A stretch of 64,000 nt of DNA from CALBPI01 sp039027435 (lineage in GTDB: Bacteria > Pseudomonadota > Gammaproteobacteria > Steroidobacterales > Woeseiaceae): the NCBI GenBank assembly GCA_039027435.1, contig JBCCKF010000002.1, forward strand, positions 62,001 to 126,000, given 5' to 3'. The first letter of the stretch is position 1. Every line of letters starts with the position of its first letter. A program made the position numbers and the translations under genes. Below, in pieces: positions 18,907 through 27,070 of the stretch. Under the pieces are notes generated by a model that searched no databases, was not told the origin of the DNA, and saw only the letters and a list, made by a program, of their open reading frames with translations.

Positions 18907-19886
18907 TACGATGCCGTCTGCAATTCAAGCCACGCAAGATAGTGCTCTGCCCAACGGCGCCCGCGTGGATCATTCGAGCGCTCAAGGTATATTCCAAACG
19001 CGGTGCGCGCTTCACGCAAACGCCCTGACCTCATGAACAAACGGGCCTGGCCGGAAAACGCCTCCGGAGGTGCTTGTTCACGCTGGATCAACCGAGCATA
19101 GATCGCTTCTGCGCGAACTCGATCGTCAGACAGGTTTCGAATTTGCAACGCGTAAGCCAGTGCGAGATCTCTGGCGGACCCGATCATCCGCAGGTTTTCG
19201 TCATCGAGCAGAAACACCACCCTCGCGTAATCCTGCCTGTTCAGTAGTTGTTGGAGCCCTAACTCACGGACACTCGAGAGGCGCTGCGACCAGCCGGATG
19301 GATCTTCCCAATGTGGTTCATCCGCGTCGGTGGCTTCTGCCCATCTGCGAAATCTATCATCTAAAGCGGGATGTGTTGATACGGCCTCGCGCCGACTGAA
19401 GCCGAGCGTCTTGCGCTCCAGCAACAACCTTTGAAACAAGTCCGCTCCAGGACCGATCGGAATTCCCGTTGCTCGAAGGCGCTCTCGCGCTGTGCGATCG
19501 GCCTCGATCTCATTGCGCCGCGCCTCCTTGGCATTCTTAGGCGCATGCTGGTGCCATAGGTGTGCACCTTCATGCGCAAGAATTGCTGCGAGCTCCGCCT
19601 CGTTATGGACTCTCAAGAACAAGCCGCTATGGACGTAAATCCCCTCTCCGCCCAGCGAAAACGCGTTCGCTGAAGGATGCGCGACCACCTCGATCCTCAA
19701 TGCACCTTGCAATTCCGGGAACAGGCGCAGCGTCAATCCTTCGAGATAGCGGCCCACATCCGGCGACTCGATGATCGCACCGATTTGTTTAAGGCGCAGC
19801 GCAGCCGCTTCCGCCTCCGTTGCGCTTTCACCGAAGACCGGCGAAGCATACAAACAGATACAAAATACGATCGCGCGAGCGATCAA
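18906..19886 (-). CDS. Periplasmic M48-family metalloprotease
   Basis: 326 residues from a TTG at 19886 that overlaps the alkB stop as TTGA. The frame is open to 19949 but that would bury 67 bases in alkB and weaken the signal peptide (ARAIVFCICLYASPVFG). The active site HEGAHLWHQH (HExxH, 105-109) and EIEADRTA (126-130) with THPALDDRFRRW match BepA-like M48 proteases. The C-terminal third is helical and TPR-like (QALLNR..YARVV; AIYARLIQREQAP). BepA-type proteins take part in outer-membrane protein quality control. Its coupling to alkB is unusual. Confidence 0.83.
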   Translation of the reverse strand: MIARAIVFCICLYASPVFGESATEAEAAALRLKQIGAIIESPDVGRYLEGLTLRLFPELQGALRIEVVAHPSANAFSLGGEGIYVHSGLFLRVHNEAELAAILAHEGAHLWHQHAPKNAKEARRNEIEADRTARERLRATGIPIGPGADLFQRLLLERKTLGFSRREAVSTHPALDDRFRRWAEATDADEPHWEDPSGWSQRLSSVRELGLQQLLNRQDYARVVFLLDDENLRMIGSARDLALAYALQIRNLSDDRVRAEAIYARLIQREQAPPEAFSGQARLFMRSGRLREARTAFGIYLERSNDPRGRRWAEHYLAWLELQTAS

Positions 19887-20959
19887 GTGGCGGCGGGCAC
19901 AGCTTGTCCCGCATGGCGTTCCACACGCGGATTCATGACCCGAAACCACAATGGGGGTAGCAGGGTCACTAGCACCGCTGTCGGGTAGCCAAACGGAAGC
20001 TGTGGACTCTCTTCAAAATGTCTGAGCGCCTGATAACGGCGTGAACCGTTGGCATGGTGGTCAGAGTGTCGCTGAAGCTGGAACAAGAACAGATTTGTGA
20101 CCAGATGATTCGCATTCCACGAATGACGTGGAGAGATACGCTCATAGCGCCCGTTCGAATCACGCTCGCGCATCAATCCGTAATGCTCAACATAATTGAT
20201 GATCTCGAGCAGACAGACGGCGACGAAGGCCTGACCCAAGAACACCAGCGTCCCTAGCAGGCCGCCCAGCGCCGCTGCGAACAAGATGAATGCGACGCTG
20301 AGGCCCGTCCACCAGAGCATCTCGTTGCGCCATGACCAAGCGTTGACGCCTTTCCGGGACAGTCGTTCGGCGGCGAGACGAAATCCTCGCCGGGGGTTGT
20401 CGCGGAATGCCCTCCAGACGAAGTGATACACCGTCTCACCACGAAACGCCGTAGATCCATCTGCCGGAGTCGCGACGTGACGATGATGACCATACAAGTG
20501 TTCGGGTTTGAACGTGGCGTAACACACGCTGGCCAGAAGAAATCCGCCAGACCATTGCTCGAGACGCCCAGGTTTATGAATGAGCTCATGTGCTGTCGTG
20601 ATTGCGGTGCTGCCACTGACGACGCCACAACCAAGCAGATAACCCAGCTGACCGATGAGGCCGCCCTCTCCTACCACGACCGCATACCCGCATACCGCAA
20701 GGTTCAAAAGCTGCAGCGGCACGACCGCCAGCGTCAGGTATTGGAAAAACGGATCCCGACTCAACGCACTGAGTTCGTTCTCGGTCGGGTTGTTGTCATC
20801 CGTCCCAACCGCCGCATCCAGCAATGGCAACAATACAAACGAAAACGCCATCGGCAACCATGCGAATAATGCCGCCTGGTCAAACCAGCGCCCACCGAGT
20901 AGTGCTGCCAGCGGCAGGACAGGGAGTAGCAACGAAAAGAAAAAACCGTATCGCTTCAT
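19883..20959 (-). CDS. alkB: Alkane 1-monooxygenase (AlkB family, membrane di-iron)
   Basis: 358 residues, ATG at 20959 overlapping the DUF411 stop (TGATG). All AlkB histidine boxes are present: HELIHK (124-129), EHLYGHHRHVAT (153-164), NYVEHYGL (255-262) and LQRHSDHHA (295-303). Hydrophobic helices match an integral membrane hydroxylase. The family hydroxylates the terminal carbon of alkanes using O2 and electrons from rubredoxin. No rubredoxin or rubredoxin reductase is encoded nearby and none is fused at the C-terminus. Because the box residues are intact it should be active, but the chain-length range cannot be read from the sequence. Confidence 0.92.
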   Translation of the reverse strand: MKRYGFFFSLLLPVLPLAALLGGRWFDQAALFAWLPMAFSFVLLPLLDAAVGTDDNNPTENELSALSRDPFFQYLTLAVVPLQLLNLAVCGYAVVVGEGGLIGQLGYLLGCGVVSGSTAITTAHELIHKPGRLEQWSGGFLLASVCYATFKPEHLYGHHRHVATPADGSTAFRGETVYHFVWRAFRDNPRRGFRLAAERLSRKGVNAWSWRNEMLWWTGLSVAFILFAAALGGLLGTLVFLGQAFVAVCLLEIINYVEHYGLMRERDSNGRYERISPRHSWNANHLVTNLFLFQLQRHSDHHANGSRRYQALRHFEESPQLPFGYPTAVLVTLLPPLWFRVMNPRVERHAGQAVPAAT

Positions 20960-21474
20960 CAATCGTCACTAGAGGTTGCTTCAACCGGAAGTTCCGCAGC
21001 GGGTTCTTCGCGCTCGCCATATGAGGCCACCACGATACGCTCCTCGCCCTGAAAGCGGATTACATCGTAGGCGTCTACGCGATCTCCCATCTCCATGCCC
21101 GGTGAGCCAATCGGCATGCCTGGTACGCTCAGCCCCGCAGCATCAGAGCCACCCTCAAGTAACGCGATGATGTCCTGCGCCGGTACATGACCTTCTATGG
21201 TGTACCCATCGATCCGTGCCGTGTGACAACTCCGCAGTTCTTCGGGCACCTCATACTCTTTCTTGACGGCGGTCATATCGTCACTGTCGACCGCGAGCAC
21301 CGTAAACCCGTTGTCTTGCAAGTGTCGAATCCACTGCCGGCAACAGCCGCATGCGGGCGACTTGTAGACGGTGATCTGGTACCCATCGTCAAGCGGCTCA
21401 GATTCGTCTGCAACGCCTGACATCGGCAACACCAGGCTCAGCGCACATGCAGCAAATAACGCTTTCAACCCCAT
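20959..21474 (-). CDS. DUF411 exported metal-binding protein
   Basis: 171 residues from the ATG at 21474. A signal peptide (ALFAACALSLVLPMSGVA) precedes the DUF411 domain: YKSPACGCCRQWIRHLQ with a CGCC pair, SCHTARIDGYTIEGHVPA, and GLSVPGMPIGSPGME. DUF411 proteins are periplasmic and often linked to copper handling. After the domain a short acidic tail ends in EATSSDD. It is the first gene of the operon with alkB, so a role in metal supply or protection around the membrane hydroxylase is possible but is only inferred from position. Confidence 0.87.
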   Translation of the reverse strand: MGLKALFAACALSLVLPMSGVADESEPLDDGYQITVYKSPACGCCRQWIRHLQDNGFTVLAVDSDDMTAVKKEYEVPEELRSCHTARIDGYTIEGHVPAQDIIALLEGGSDAAGLSVPGMPIGSPGMEMGDRVDAYDVIRFQGEERIVVASYGEREEPAAELPVEATSSDD

Positions 21475-21598
21475 AATGCTCTCATCCACCAACTTTTCGT
21501 GGACACGATAATAGCGACATCCGGTGGAAAATGCCGGTACTGGCCAAACACGTTGCTGATCGGTATGTTGCGCCAGCAAATACCCAAAGGTGCTTTTG

Positions 21599-22789
21599 AT
21601 GATCAAACGGCTATTGCTGATCCTTCTCTCGATTCCGCTGCTTGGCGCCGCGTTACTGTCAGTCACCGGTCACGGATATATCCTGACCGCGATGTCGCGC
21701 ACTTATTTGAAGGGACATCCAACAGCAAATATCGATGATCATCAGTTTTTCGATACGCGTGCCATCAGGGCAGCAGATCCGGATCCGTGGCCGCTGCACC
21801 CGAACAGCATCGGCGATGATCTGCCGCAGCCACTTCTGGATTATATGGACGAGAATGATGCGGTGGCATTCCTCGCGATCCACAAGGGTGAGGTCTTCGC
21901 TGAGTACTACGAGGCACCCTACGATGCGCGTAGCCGAACCAACTCGTTCTCCATGGCCAAGACCGTCATAACGATGCTGTTAGGCAAAGCCATCGACGAG
22001 GGTTATGTGGCGGGACTGGAACAGCCTGTGTCGACGTTGCTACCTGAGTTTTCTGATGACCCGCTTGCGGCCAAAGCGACCATCGGGTCGCTATCGACGA
22101 TGACCTCAGGTTACGACTGGGATGAGCACTACTACAGCCCGTTCAGTCCGACGGTAGCCCTCCTATACTCACATGACGTGGGAAAGTTCATCCTGGACCG
22201 TGGTTTTAGTCACGAGCCGGAGACGCACTTCTATTACTCGAGTGCATCGACGCAATTGCTGACGCTGTCTCTGGAGCGTGCACTGCGAAAGCGAGACCCC
22301 TCGCTCAGCGTTAGTGAATACCTCAGCCGGAAGCTCTGGCAACCGCTTGGCATGAACGACGACGCGGTATGGCATCTCGACGGCACGGGTATGGAGCTGG
22401 GCTACTGTTGTTTGAATACCAACGCCCGGAACTTTGCAAAACTCGGGCAACTCATGCTGCAGGATGGCGTATGGGACGGCGAGCAGTTGCTACCCAATGC
22501 ATTCGTCGAAAAAATGCGCACACCGGGCAAGGTGAACTACTACGGTTATTCCACATGGATTCACTACGACAACGATCCCGAGTTCTACGCCTTCAGAGGG
22601 CATCTCGGTCAATACATCGTGGTCGTGCCAGAGAAAGATCTCGTCATTGTGCGCCTCGGCCATCAGCATCCAATACCGCCGAACGGCACCTATAGCGGGC
22701 TGCCGTTCTACATTGAACAGATCGCACCACTGCTGCCGACTGAGCCCGCAGAGGAAACGATGCCCATAGCGGCGAACCGCTCGAACTAA
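21599..22789 (+). CDS. Membrane-anchored serine hydrolase (beta-lactamase class C fold)
   Basis: 396 residues; ATG at 21599 with AAAGG nine bases upstream (a GTG at 21590 is also in frame). One N-terminal hydrophobic segment (LLLILLSIPLLGAALLS) anchors or exports it. The class C hydrolase motifs are visible: SFSMAKTV with the SxxK nucleophile (SMAK), YYSSAS in the place of the YxN/YxS motif, and RGHLGQYI as the third-motif HxG equivalent. It resembles 6-aminohexanoate-dimer hydrolase (NylB)-like and esterase EstB-like proteins more than true beta-lactamases. The substrate is unknown. It is divergent from the DUF411 operon and overlaps the convergent peptidase gene by four bases. Confidence 0.83.
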   Translation: MIKRLLLILLSIPLLGAALLSVTGHGYILTAMSRTYLKGHPTANIDDHQFFDTRAIRAADPDPWPLHPNSIGDDLPQPLLDYMDENDAVAFLAIHKGEVFAEYYEAPYDARSRTNSFSMAKTVITMLLGKAIDEGYVAGLEQPVSTLLPEFSDDPLAAKATIGSLSTMTSGYDWDEHYYSPFSPTVALLYSHDVGKFILDRGFSHEPETHFYYSSASTQLLTLSLERALRKRDPSLSVSEYLSRKLWQPLGMNDDAVWHLDGTGMELGYCCLNTNARNFAKLGQLMLQDGVWDGEQLLPNAFVEKMRTPGKVNYYGYSTWIHYDNDPEFYAFRGHLGQYIVVVPEKDLVIVRLGHQHPIPPNGTYSGLPFYIEQIAPLLPTEPAEETMPIAANRSN

Positions 22790-24195
22790 TCGCCGGCGAG
22801 CACCGAGTCGAGCACCAAGCCGGCCTCGGCGACAACCAGCAACGTAGCTGCTGACGCGGCCCGGTCGGTATTGGCGTCCTCCCACGTCTCATTGAGCGCG
22901 TGCGCGAAGCGCGAGATGCCGCCTCGCGAAATCGTGACTGCGGGAATGCCTAGTGACATTGGAATATTGGCATCGGTACTAGACGCTGTCAGCTGCCCCG
23001 AAACATCCATGGCCAGCAACGAGTCCAACGCGCGCTGAACGATAGGGGCTTCTGGATCTGTCATCCCAGCCGGCCGCTGACCGACTGATTCCATGACTGC
23101 CGTGACTTCAGAATCGTCAACAGCCAGCGAATTCTCGGCCACCAGCGCCTGCTCCACGGCGGCATGAAGTGCTGCATCCAGCAACGCCATGCGGTCCGGG
23201 TCAACGGAACGCATATCGACCTCCATCCAGCTCTCAAACGGAATCGAGTTTATGGACGTACCGCCTCCAATACGCCCCACAGAAAACGTGGTTTTTGGCC
23301 CTGGCATGCCAGTGATCGCTCGTGCAGCCGCACTGAATCGGTGAATTGCGTCAGCGAGTGCCTGATGCGGATGCGCTCGGCCGAAACTACCGTAGCTATG
23401 TCCACCCGGCCCTTTGAAAGTGACTCGATAGCGTACAGACCCGACGCTTTGATTCACGATCCAACCGAAAGGGCCACCGTCGATGACCACAGCGGCGTCA
23501 ACATCGGGACCATCCGGCCCAAACAACGCCCTTACGCCCCTGAGATCCCCTAGCCCCTCTTCGCCGACAGAGCCAACAAACAGAATGTCGGCGTCCGTCT
23601 TGAGCGCGGTGGTCTCGAGCGACGCAGCGATATCGAGCATCAACGCAAGTCCACGAGCGTTGTCGCCAATGCCCGGTGCTCTGAACGCCTTGCCCGAGCG
23701 CTTCACTGTCACGTCAGTACCCGCTGGAAAGACCGTATCGACGTGCGCGATCACCGCAATGGTGCGCAGACGACTCAGTCCGGGTCGTCGCGCGATCACG
23801 TTCCCAACGTCATCGATCCGAACGTCCTTGATCCCAAGCGCCTCGAACATCTCCACAAGACGCAGCGCCCGGTTACGCTCTCCGAACGGGGGCGCCGGTA
23901 TTTCGTTCAGCTCGATCATCGTCTCGATGCTGAGATCATGTCGCGACTCCAGCGCTCCATAGACTTCACGCATGATCGCAGTGCGATGGATTTCGTCTAC
24001 CGAAGTCACTGTCAAAGATCCGTCGATTTGGGCTTTTGCGCTGCCGCAGATCAGCAAAATCAGCAGAGTCAACATAATGAAAGTCGCAAATCGACGACGC
24101 CAATAGACCGTATGGGCATCACCAACAGATCTGTTCCAACCTTCAATTCTCGATTCATCATTATGAAATTCTTTTAAGCTAATGTTTTTAAACAT
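22786..24195 (-). CDS. M20-family metallopeptidase, exported
   Basis: 469 residues. The ATG at 24195 follows an AGGAG about 11 bases upstream. An unusually long 37-residue polar N-terminus precedes the hydrophobic helix (FIMLTLLILLICGSAKA), so it may be a signal anchor, or translation may begin further in. Metal ligands of the M20 clan are visible: IAHVDTVFP, GIGDNARGLAL and VGSVGEEGLGD, with the catalytic Glu in the EE pair. The dimerisation domain contains GPGGHSYGSFGRAHP. It probably hydrolyses small peptides. It is a single-gene unit, divergent from the pilin cluster. Confidence 0.85.
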   Translation of the reverse strand: MFKNISLKEFHNDESRIEGWNRSVGDAHTVYWRRRFATFIMLTLLILLICGSAKAQIDGSLTVTSVDEIHRTAIMREVYGALESRHDLSIETMIELNEIPAPPFGERNRALRLVEMFEALGIKDVRIDDVGNVIARRPGLSRLRTIAVIAHVDTVFPAGTDVTVKRSGKAFRAPGIGDNARGLALMLDIAASLETTALKTDADILFVGSVGEEGLGDLRGVRALFGPDGPDVDAAVVIDGGPFGWIVNQSVGSVRYRVTFKGPGGHSYGSFGRAHPHQALADAIHRFSAAARAITGMPGPKTTFSVGRIGGGTSINSIPFESWMEVDMRSVDPDRMALLDAALHAAVEQALVAENSLAVDDSEVTAVMESVGQRPAGMTDPEAPIVQRALDSLLAMDVSGQLTASSTDANIPMSLGIPAVTISRGGISRFAHALNETWEDANTDRAASAATLLVVAEAGLVLDSVLAGD

Positions 24196-24372
24196 TTTTA
24201 TTTATTCTCCTCATCCGTGAAGAGTTTCCGCAGAGCCGTCTGGCAGATGGTTTGAGGCGGGATCGAATCGCGCCGAATTGTGTGCCGACTTTCTGTGACC
24301 TATGCACATCGCAAATCATTGTTGGAAATGGATAATAATGTGCGCTGGGGCATATCTAAGGGAGGCGCAGGA

Positions 24373-24942
24373 ATGCTCGGTCATTGCATGAGCATGCCAC
24401 GTATGGCGCGTCATTACCGCGCTGGCGGCTACACAATTATTGAATTGATGCTAACGATCGCCGTACTTGGGGTGATCGCAAGTTTCGCTGCGCCATCGTT
24501 CTTGAATACGATTCGCGTCAATCGCATCGTCACAGACAATAACGAATTTGTCACAGCGCTGACGCTCGCTCGATCTGAAGCGATTAAACGCGGCGGTCGT
24601 GTGACGTTGTGCAGAAGCAGCGACCAGGCAACCTGCACCGGTGGCGGCTGGGAGACCGGCTGGATTGTCTTCACCGACCCGGCCAATTTCGGCGCCGTAG
24701 ACCCCGGCGAGCAGGTGTTGCGGACTTGGGAGGCGGCATCACAGGGCACCACCATTCGCGCTGATGGCGGGGTGACCGGATGGGTCTCGTTCGTGGCCAG
24801 CGGCGAAACGCGCGCCGCAGGTGCCAATATCGGTACGTTCCGCGTCTGCGGAAGCAACGCTGACATCAACCAGGCCCGTGAAATTCGCGTCGGCTTGATC
24901 GGCTATGCCGCAACCAGCAAAGGGACCGCAGCATGTCCATAA
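24373..24942 (+). CDS. fimT: GspH/FimT-family type IV minor pilin
   Basis: 189 residues from the ATG at 24373, which has GGGAGG about eight bases upstream; the frame is open to 24280 without a better site. The prepilin peptidase site is AGG|YTIIELMLTIAVLGVIAS, with Glu at +5 of the mature protein. The C-terminal globular part (VTLCRSSDQATCTGGGWETG WIVF) is typical of GspH/FimT/FimU pseudopilins. It primes pilus assembly with PilV, PilW, PilX and PilY1 encoded downstream. First gene of the cluster, overlapping pilV by ten bases. Confidence 0.88.
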   Translation: MLGHCMSMPRMARHYRAGGYTIIELMLTIAVLGVIASFAAPSFLNTIRVNRIVTDNNEFVTALTLARSEAIKRGGRVTLCRSSDQATCTGGGWETGWIVFTDPANFGAVDPGEQVLRTWEAASQGTTIRADGGVTGWVSFVASGETRAAGANIGTFRVCGSNADINQAREIRVGLIGYAATSKGTAACP

Positions 24943-25394
24943 GCAAACGTCGTCAGATGCGGCAACAGTCCGGCTACACCCTGCTTGAAGTATTGATCGC
25001 CTCGATCGTCCTTACTGTCGGATTGATCGGCGTCGCCTCGCTGCAGGTCGGCGGCACACGCTTGAACAACAGCGCGTACCTGAGAACGCAGGCGAGCATC
25101 ATGGCCTACGACATTGTGGATCGAATGCGGGCCAATATTCCTGCGGCCCGTGTCGGGAGCTACGACATTCTTCTGGCGGATCCCGCACCGGGCGCGACCG
25201 CTACTGTGCCTGACATCGACCTGATCCAATGGCGCAATTTGTTGAACTATTACCTGCCGGAAGGCACGGGTCAGATCGAGCGCATTGCCGGCGCCGATGC
25301 CACCGTACCTTCCCGCTTCACGATAACCGTGCAATGGAACGATGGACGAACTGCCGCGGACGTCGTGCAGTTCGTCGTGACGACCGATATCTGA
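24933..25394 (+). CDS. pilV: Type IV pilus minor pilin PilV
   Basis: 153 residues. The prepilin cleavage site is QQSG|YTLLEVLIASIVLTVGLIG, followed by ASLQVGGTRLNNSAYLRTQA and AYDIVDRMRAN, the recognised PilV pattern. AAAGGGA precedes the ATG. It lies between fimT and pilW with overlaps on both sides (10 bases and 1 base, TGATG), so the cluster is translated as a coupled unit. It is part of the pilus-tip priming complex. Confidence 0.9.
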   Translation: MSISKRRQMRQQSGYTLLEVLIASIVLTVGLIGVASLQVGGTRLNNSAYLRTQASIMAYDIVDRMRANIPAARVGSYDILLADPAPGATATVPDIDLIQWRNLLNYYLPEGTGQIERIAGADATVPSRFTITVQWNDGRTAADVVQFVVTTDI

Positions 25395-26494
25395 TGGAAG
25401 CTCGAATGATGCGATCCAAAATCCATTTGGGAAGACACGATCAACGCGGCTTTACGCTGGTCGAGTTGTTGCTCGCGCTGACGATCGGCGCCTTTCTCGT
25501 CGGCGGCATGCTGCAGCTGTACGTGGGTAGCAAGAAGTCATACAACATCCAGTCGACCCTCACCGAATTGCAGGAACTCGGCCGATTTAGCCTGAACAAC
25601 ATGATTCTGGATGTCCGCATGGCAGGGTTCCTCGGATGCGGGCGTTCGGATGACGTTGTGAATGTGCTTAATGGTGGTGCAGTTAACTGGGAATATGACG
25701 CGAACAATGCGTTGATCGGATACGAGGGTGGCGCGAGCGTATTTCCGGGCGAGATTGCCGGCGATGTGATCCCCAACACCGATGCATTCAAGTTGGTGCG
25801 TGCTATTCCGGATGATCGGTATGTTGTTCAGTCGCATTCCACCACGACGAACACGTTCACGCTGGATCAGACGCACGATCTTCAGTTTGGTGACTTGCTG
25901 ATGGCCACCGACTGTCTCAATTCCGCCATGTTCCAGATGACCAACGCAAATCCCGGCAACACGTCGCTGATCGTGCAACACAATCAGGGCGCGGGTGCAC
26001 CTGGTAACTGCACTGCAGGATTGGGTGCGCCACTGGATTGCTCATCGGCAACCGGCACGCCCTATCAGTTCGGCGAAGACGCATTTCTGATGCGCATGAC
26101 GTCTCGCGTGTACTACATCGGCACCGGCTCGACCGGGCGCAACGCGCTCTTCCGACGCGGCATCAACAACAACGGCGCGCTTGGTCCAGCGATTGAACTG
26201 GCCGAGGGCGTCCAAGACATGCAAGTCGTTTATGGAAGGGACACCGATGGTGACGGTGGTGTCGATCAGTACGACCTTGCTAATGCGATTGCGGGTGTCC
26301 AGTGGGGCGAAGTCGTCAGCATCCAGATCAACCTTCTGCTCGAATCTGCAGACGACAACATCGCTGACGATCCACAGACTTATGTCACCGTCAATGGACT
26401 GGATGGAAGTCTCACTCCAGTCAATGCAGCCGACCGACGTCTGCGCCGGGTTTACTCCGCGACAACCACCATTAGAAACAGGGCTATCCTCTGA
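25394..26494 (+). CDS. pilW: Type IV pilus minor pilin PilW
   Basis: 366 residues; the ATG at 25394 overlaps the pilV stop (TGATG), although the frame is open upstream to 25229. The prepilin site QRG|FTLVELLLALTIGAFLVGG is followed by SYNIQSTLTELQELGRF and LDVRMAGFLGCG, which are PilW hallmarks. The C-terminal region contains ELAEGVQDMQVVYGRDTDGD and ends in RRLRRVYSATTTIRNRA, as in the family. It is a minor-pilin component of the tip complex with PilV, PilX and PilY1. Confidence 0.9.
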   Translation: MEARMMRSKIHLGRHDQRGFTLVELLLALTIGAFLVGGMLQLYVGSKKSYNIQSTLTELQELGRFSLNNMILDVRMAGFLGCGRSDDVVNVLNGGAVNWEYDANNALIGYEGGASVFPGEIAGDVIPNTDAFKLVRAIPDDRYVVQSHSTTTNTFTLDQTHDLQFGDLLMATDCLNSAMFQMTNANPGNTSLIVQHNQGAGAPGNCTAGLGAPLDCSSATGTPYQFGEDAFLMRMTSRVYYIGTGSTGRNALFRRGINNNGALGPAIELAEGVQDMQVVYGRDTDGDGGVDQYDLANAIAGVQWGEVVSIQINLLLESADDNIADDPQTYVTVNGLDGSLTPVNAADRRLRRVYSATTTIRNRAIL

Positions 26495-27045
26495 TGAACA
26501 GCAAGTTGCTTTCGACAATATCGACGCACCACAAGCAGTCAGGTGTGGTTATGGTGATCGCGCTAATCGCACTCTTATTGCTGTCTTTGATCGGTACCAC
26601 ATCGATCAAGAGTTCGACGATTCAAGAGAGAATCAGCGGCAACCTACGTGACCAGGACCTTGCTTTTCAAGCTGCTGAAGCGGCACTGCATGATGCCGAG
26701 GATTTTCTGCGTTCGATAACGACGTTGGCGGCATTCAATAACGTCGCGGGCCTTTACACGACCGACAATGCGCCCGACGTTTATACCGCATGGCCTGCCG
26801 ATGCCCGGGCCTACGGGGGCGGCGCATTCGGCGCACTGAAAGAAGTGTCAGACATGCCGCAATACATCATCGAAATTCGCGGCACGGTTGATGAGTCTGC
26901 TAACGCCGCACTCAATTTGACAGGCGGTTACGGGGTTTCCTCCGGGGCCGGTGACATTTTCATCTTCAAAATCCATGCGCGTGGAACCGGTGCATCCGGA
27001 ACCTCGCAAGTTGTTCTTCGTACCAATTTCGCACGACGCTTCTAA
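26494..27045 (+). CDS. pilX: Type IV pilus assembly protein PilX
   Basis: 183 residues, TGATG overlap with pilW. The N-terminal helix HHKQSGVVMVIALIALLLLS lacks a +5 Glu in the usual place, as is common for PilX. It is followed by SSTIQERISGNLRDQDLAFQ and AAEAALHDAEDFL, the PilX N-terminal signature. The C-terminal FKIHARGTGASGTSQVVL is also typical. It bridges PilW and PilY1 in the minor pilin complex. pilY1 begins 25 bases downstream. Confidence 0.88.
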   Translation: MNSKLLSTISTHHKQSGVVMVIALIALLLLSLIGTTSIKSSTIQERISGNLRDQDLAFQAAEAALHDAEDFLRSITTLAAFNNVAGLYTTDNAPDVYTAWPADARAYGGGAFGALKEVSDMPQYIIEIRGTVDESANAALNLTGGYGVSSGAGDIFIFKIHARGTGASGTSQVVLRTNFARRF

Positions 27046-27070
27046 GCATTAGCGAACCAGGCCAAGCACT

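Noticed and set aside
21599..22789. Class C beta-lactamase (antibiotic resistance)
   Set aside because: The SxxK and HLG motifs are shared with many esterases, and the YxN motif is YSS; overall similarity is to NylB/EstB-like hydrolases, so no resistance claim is made.
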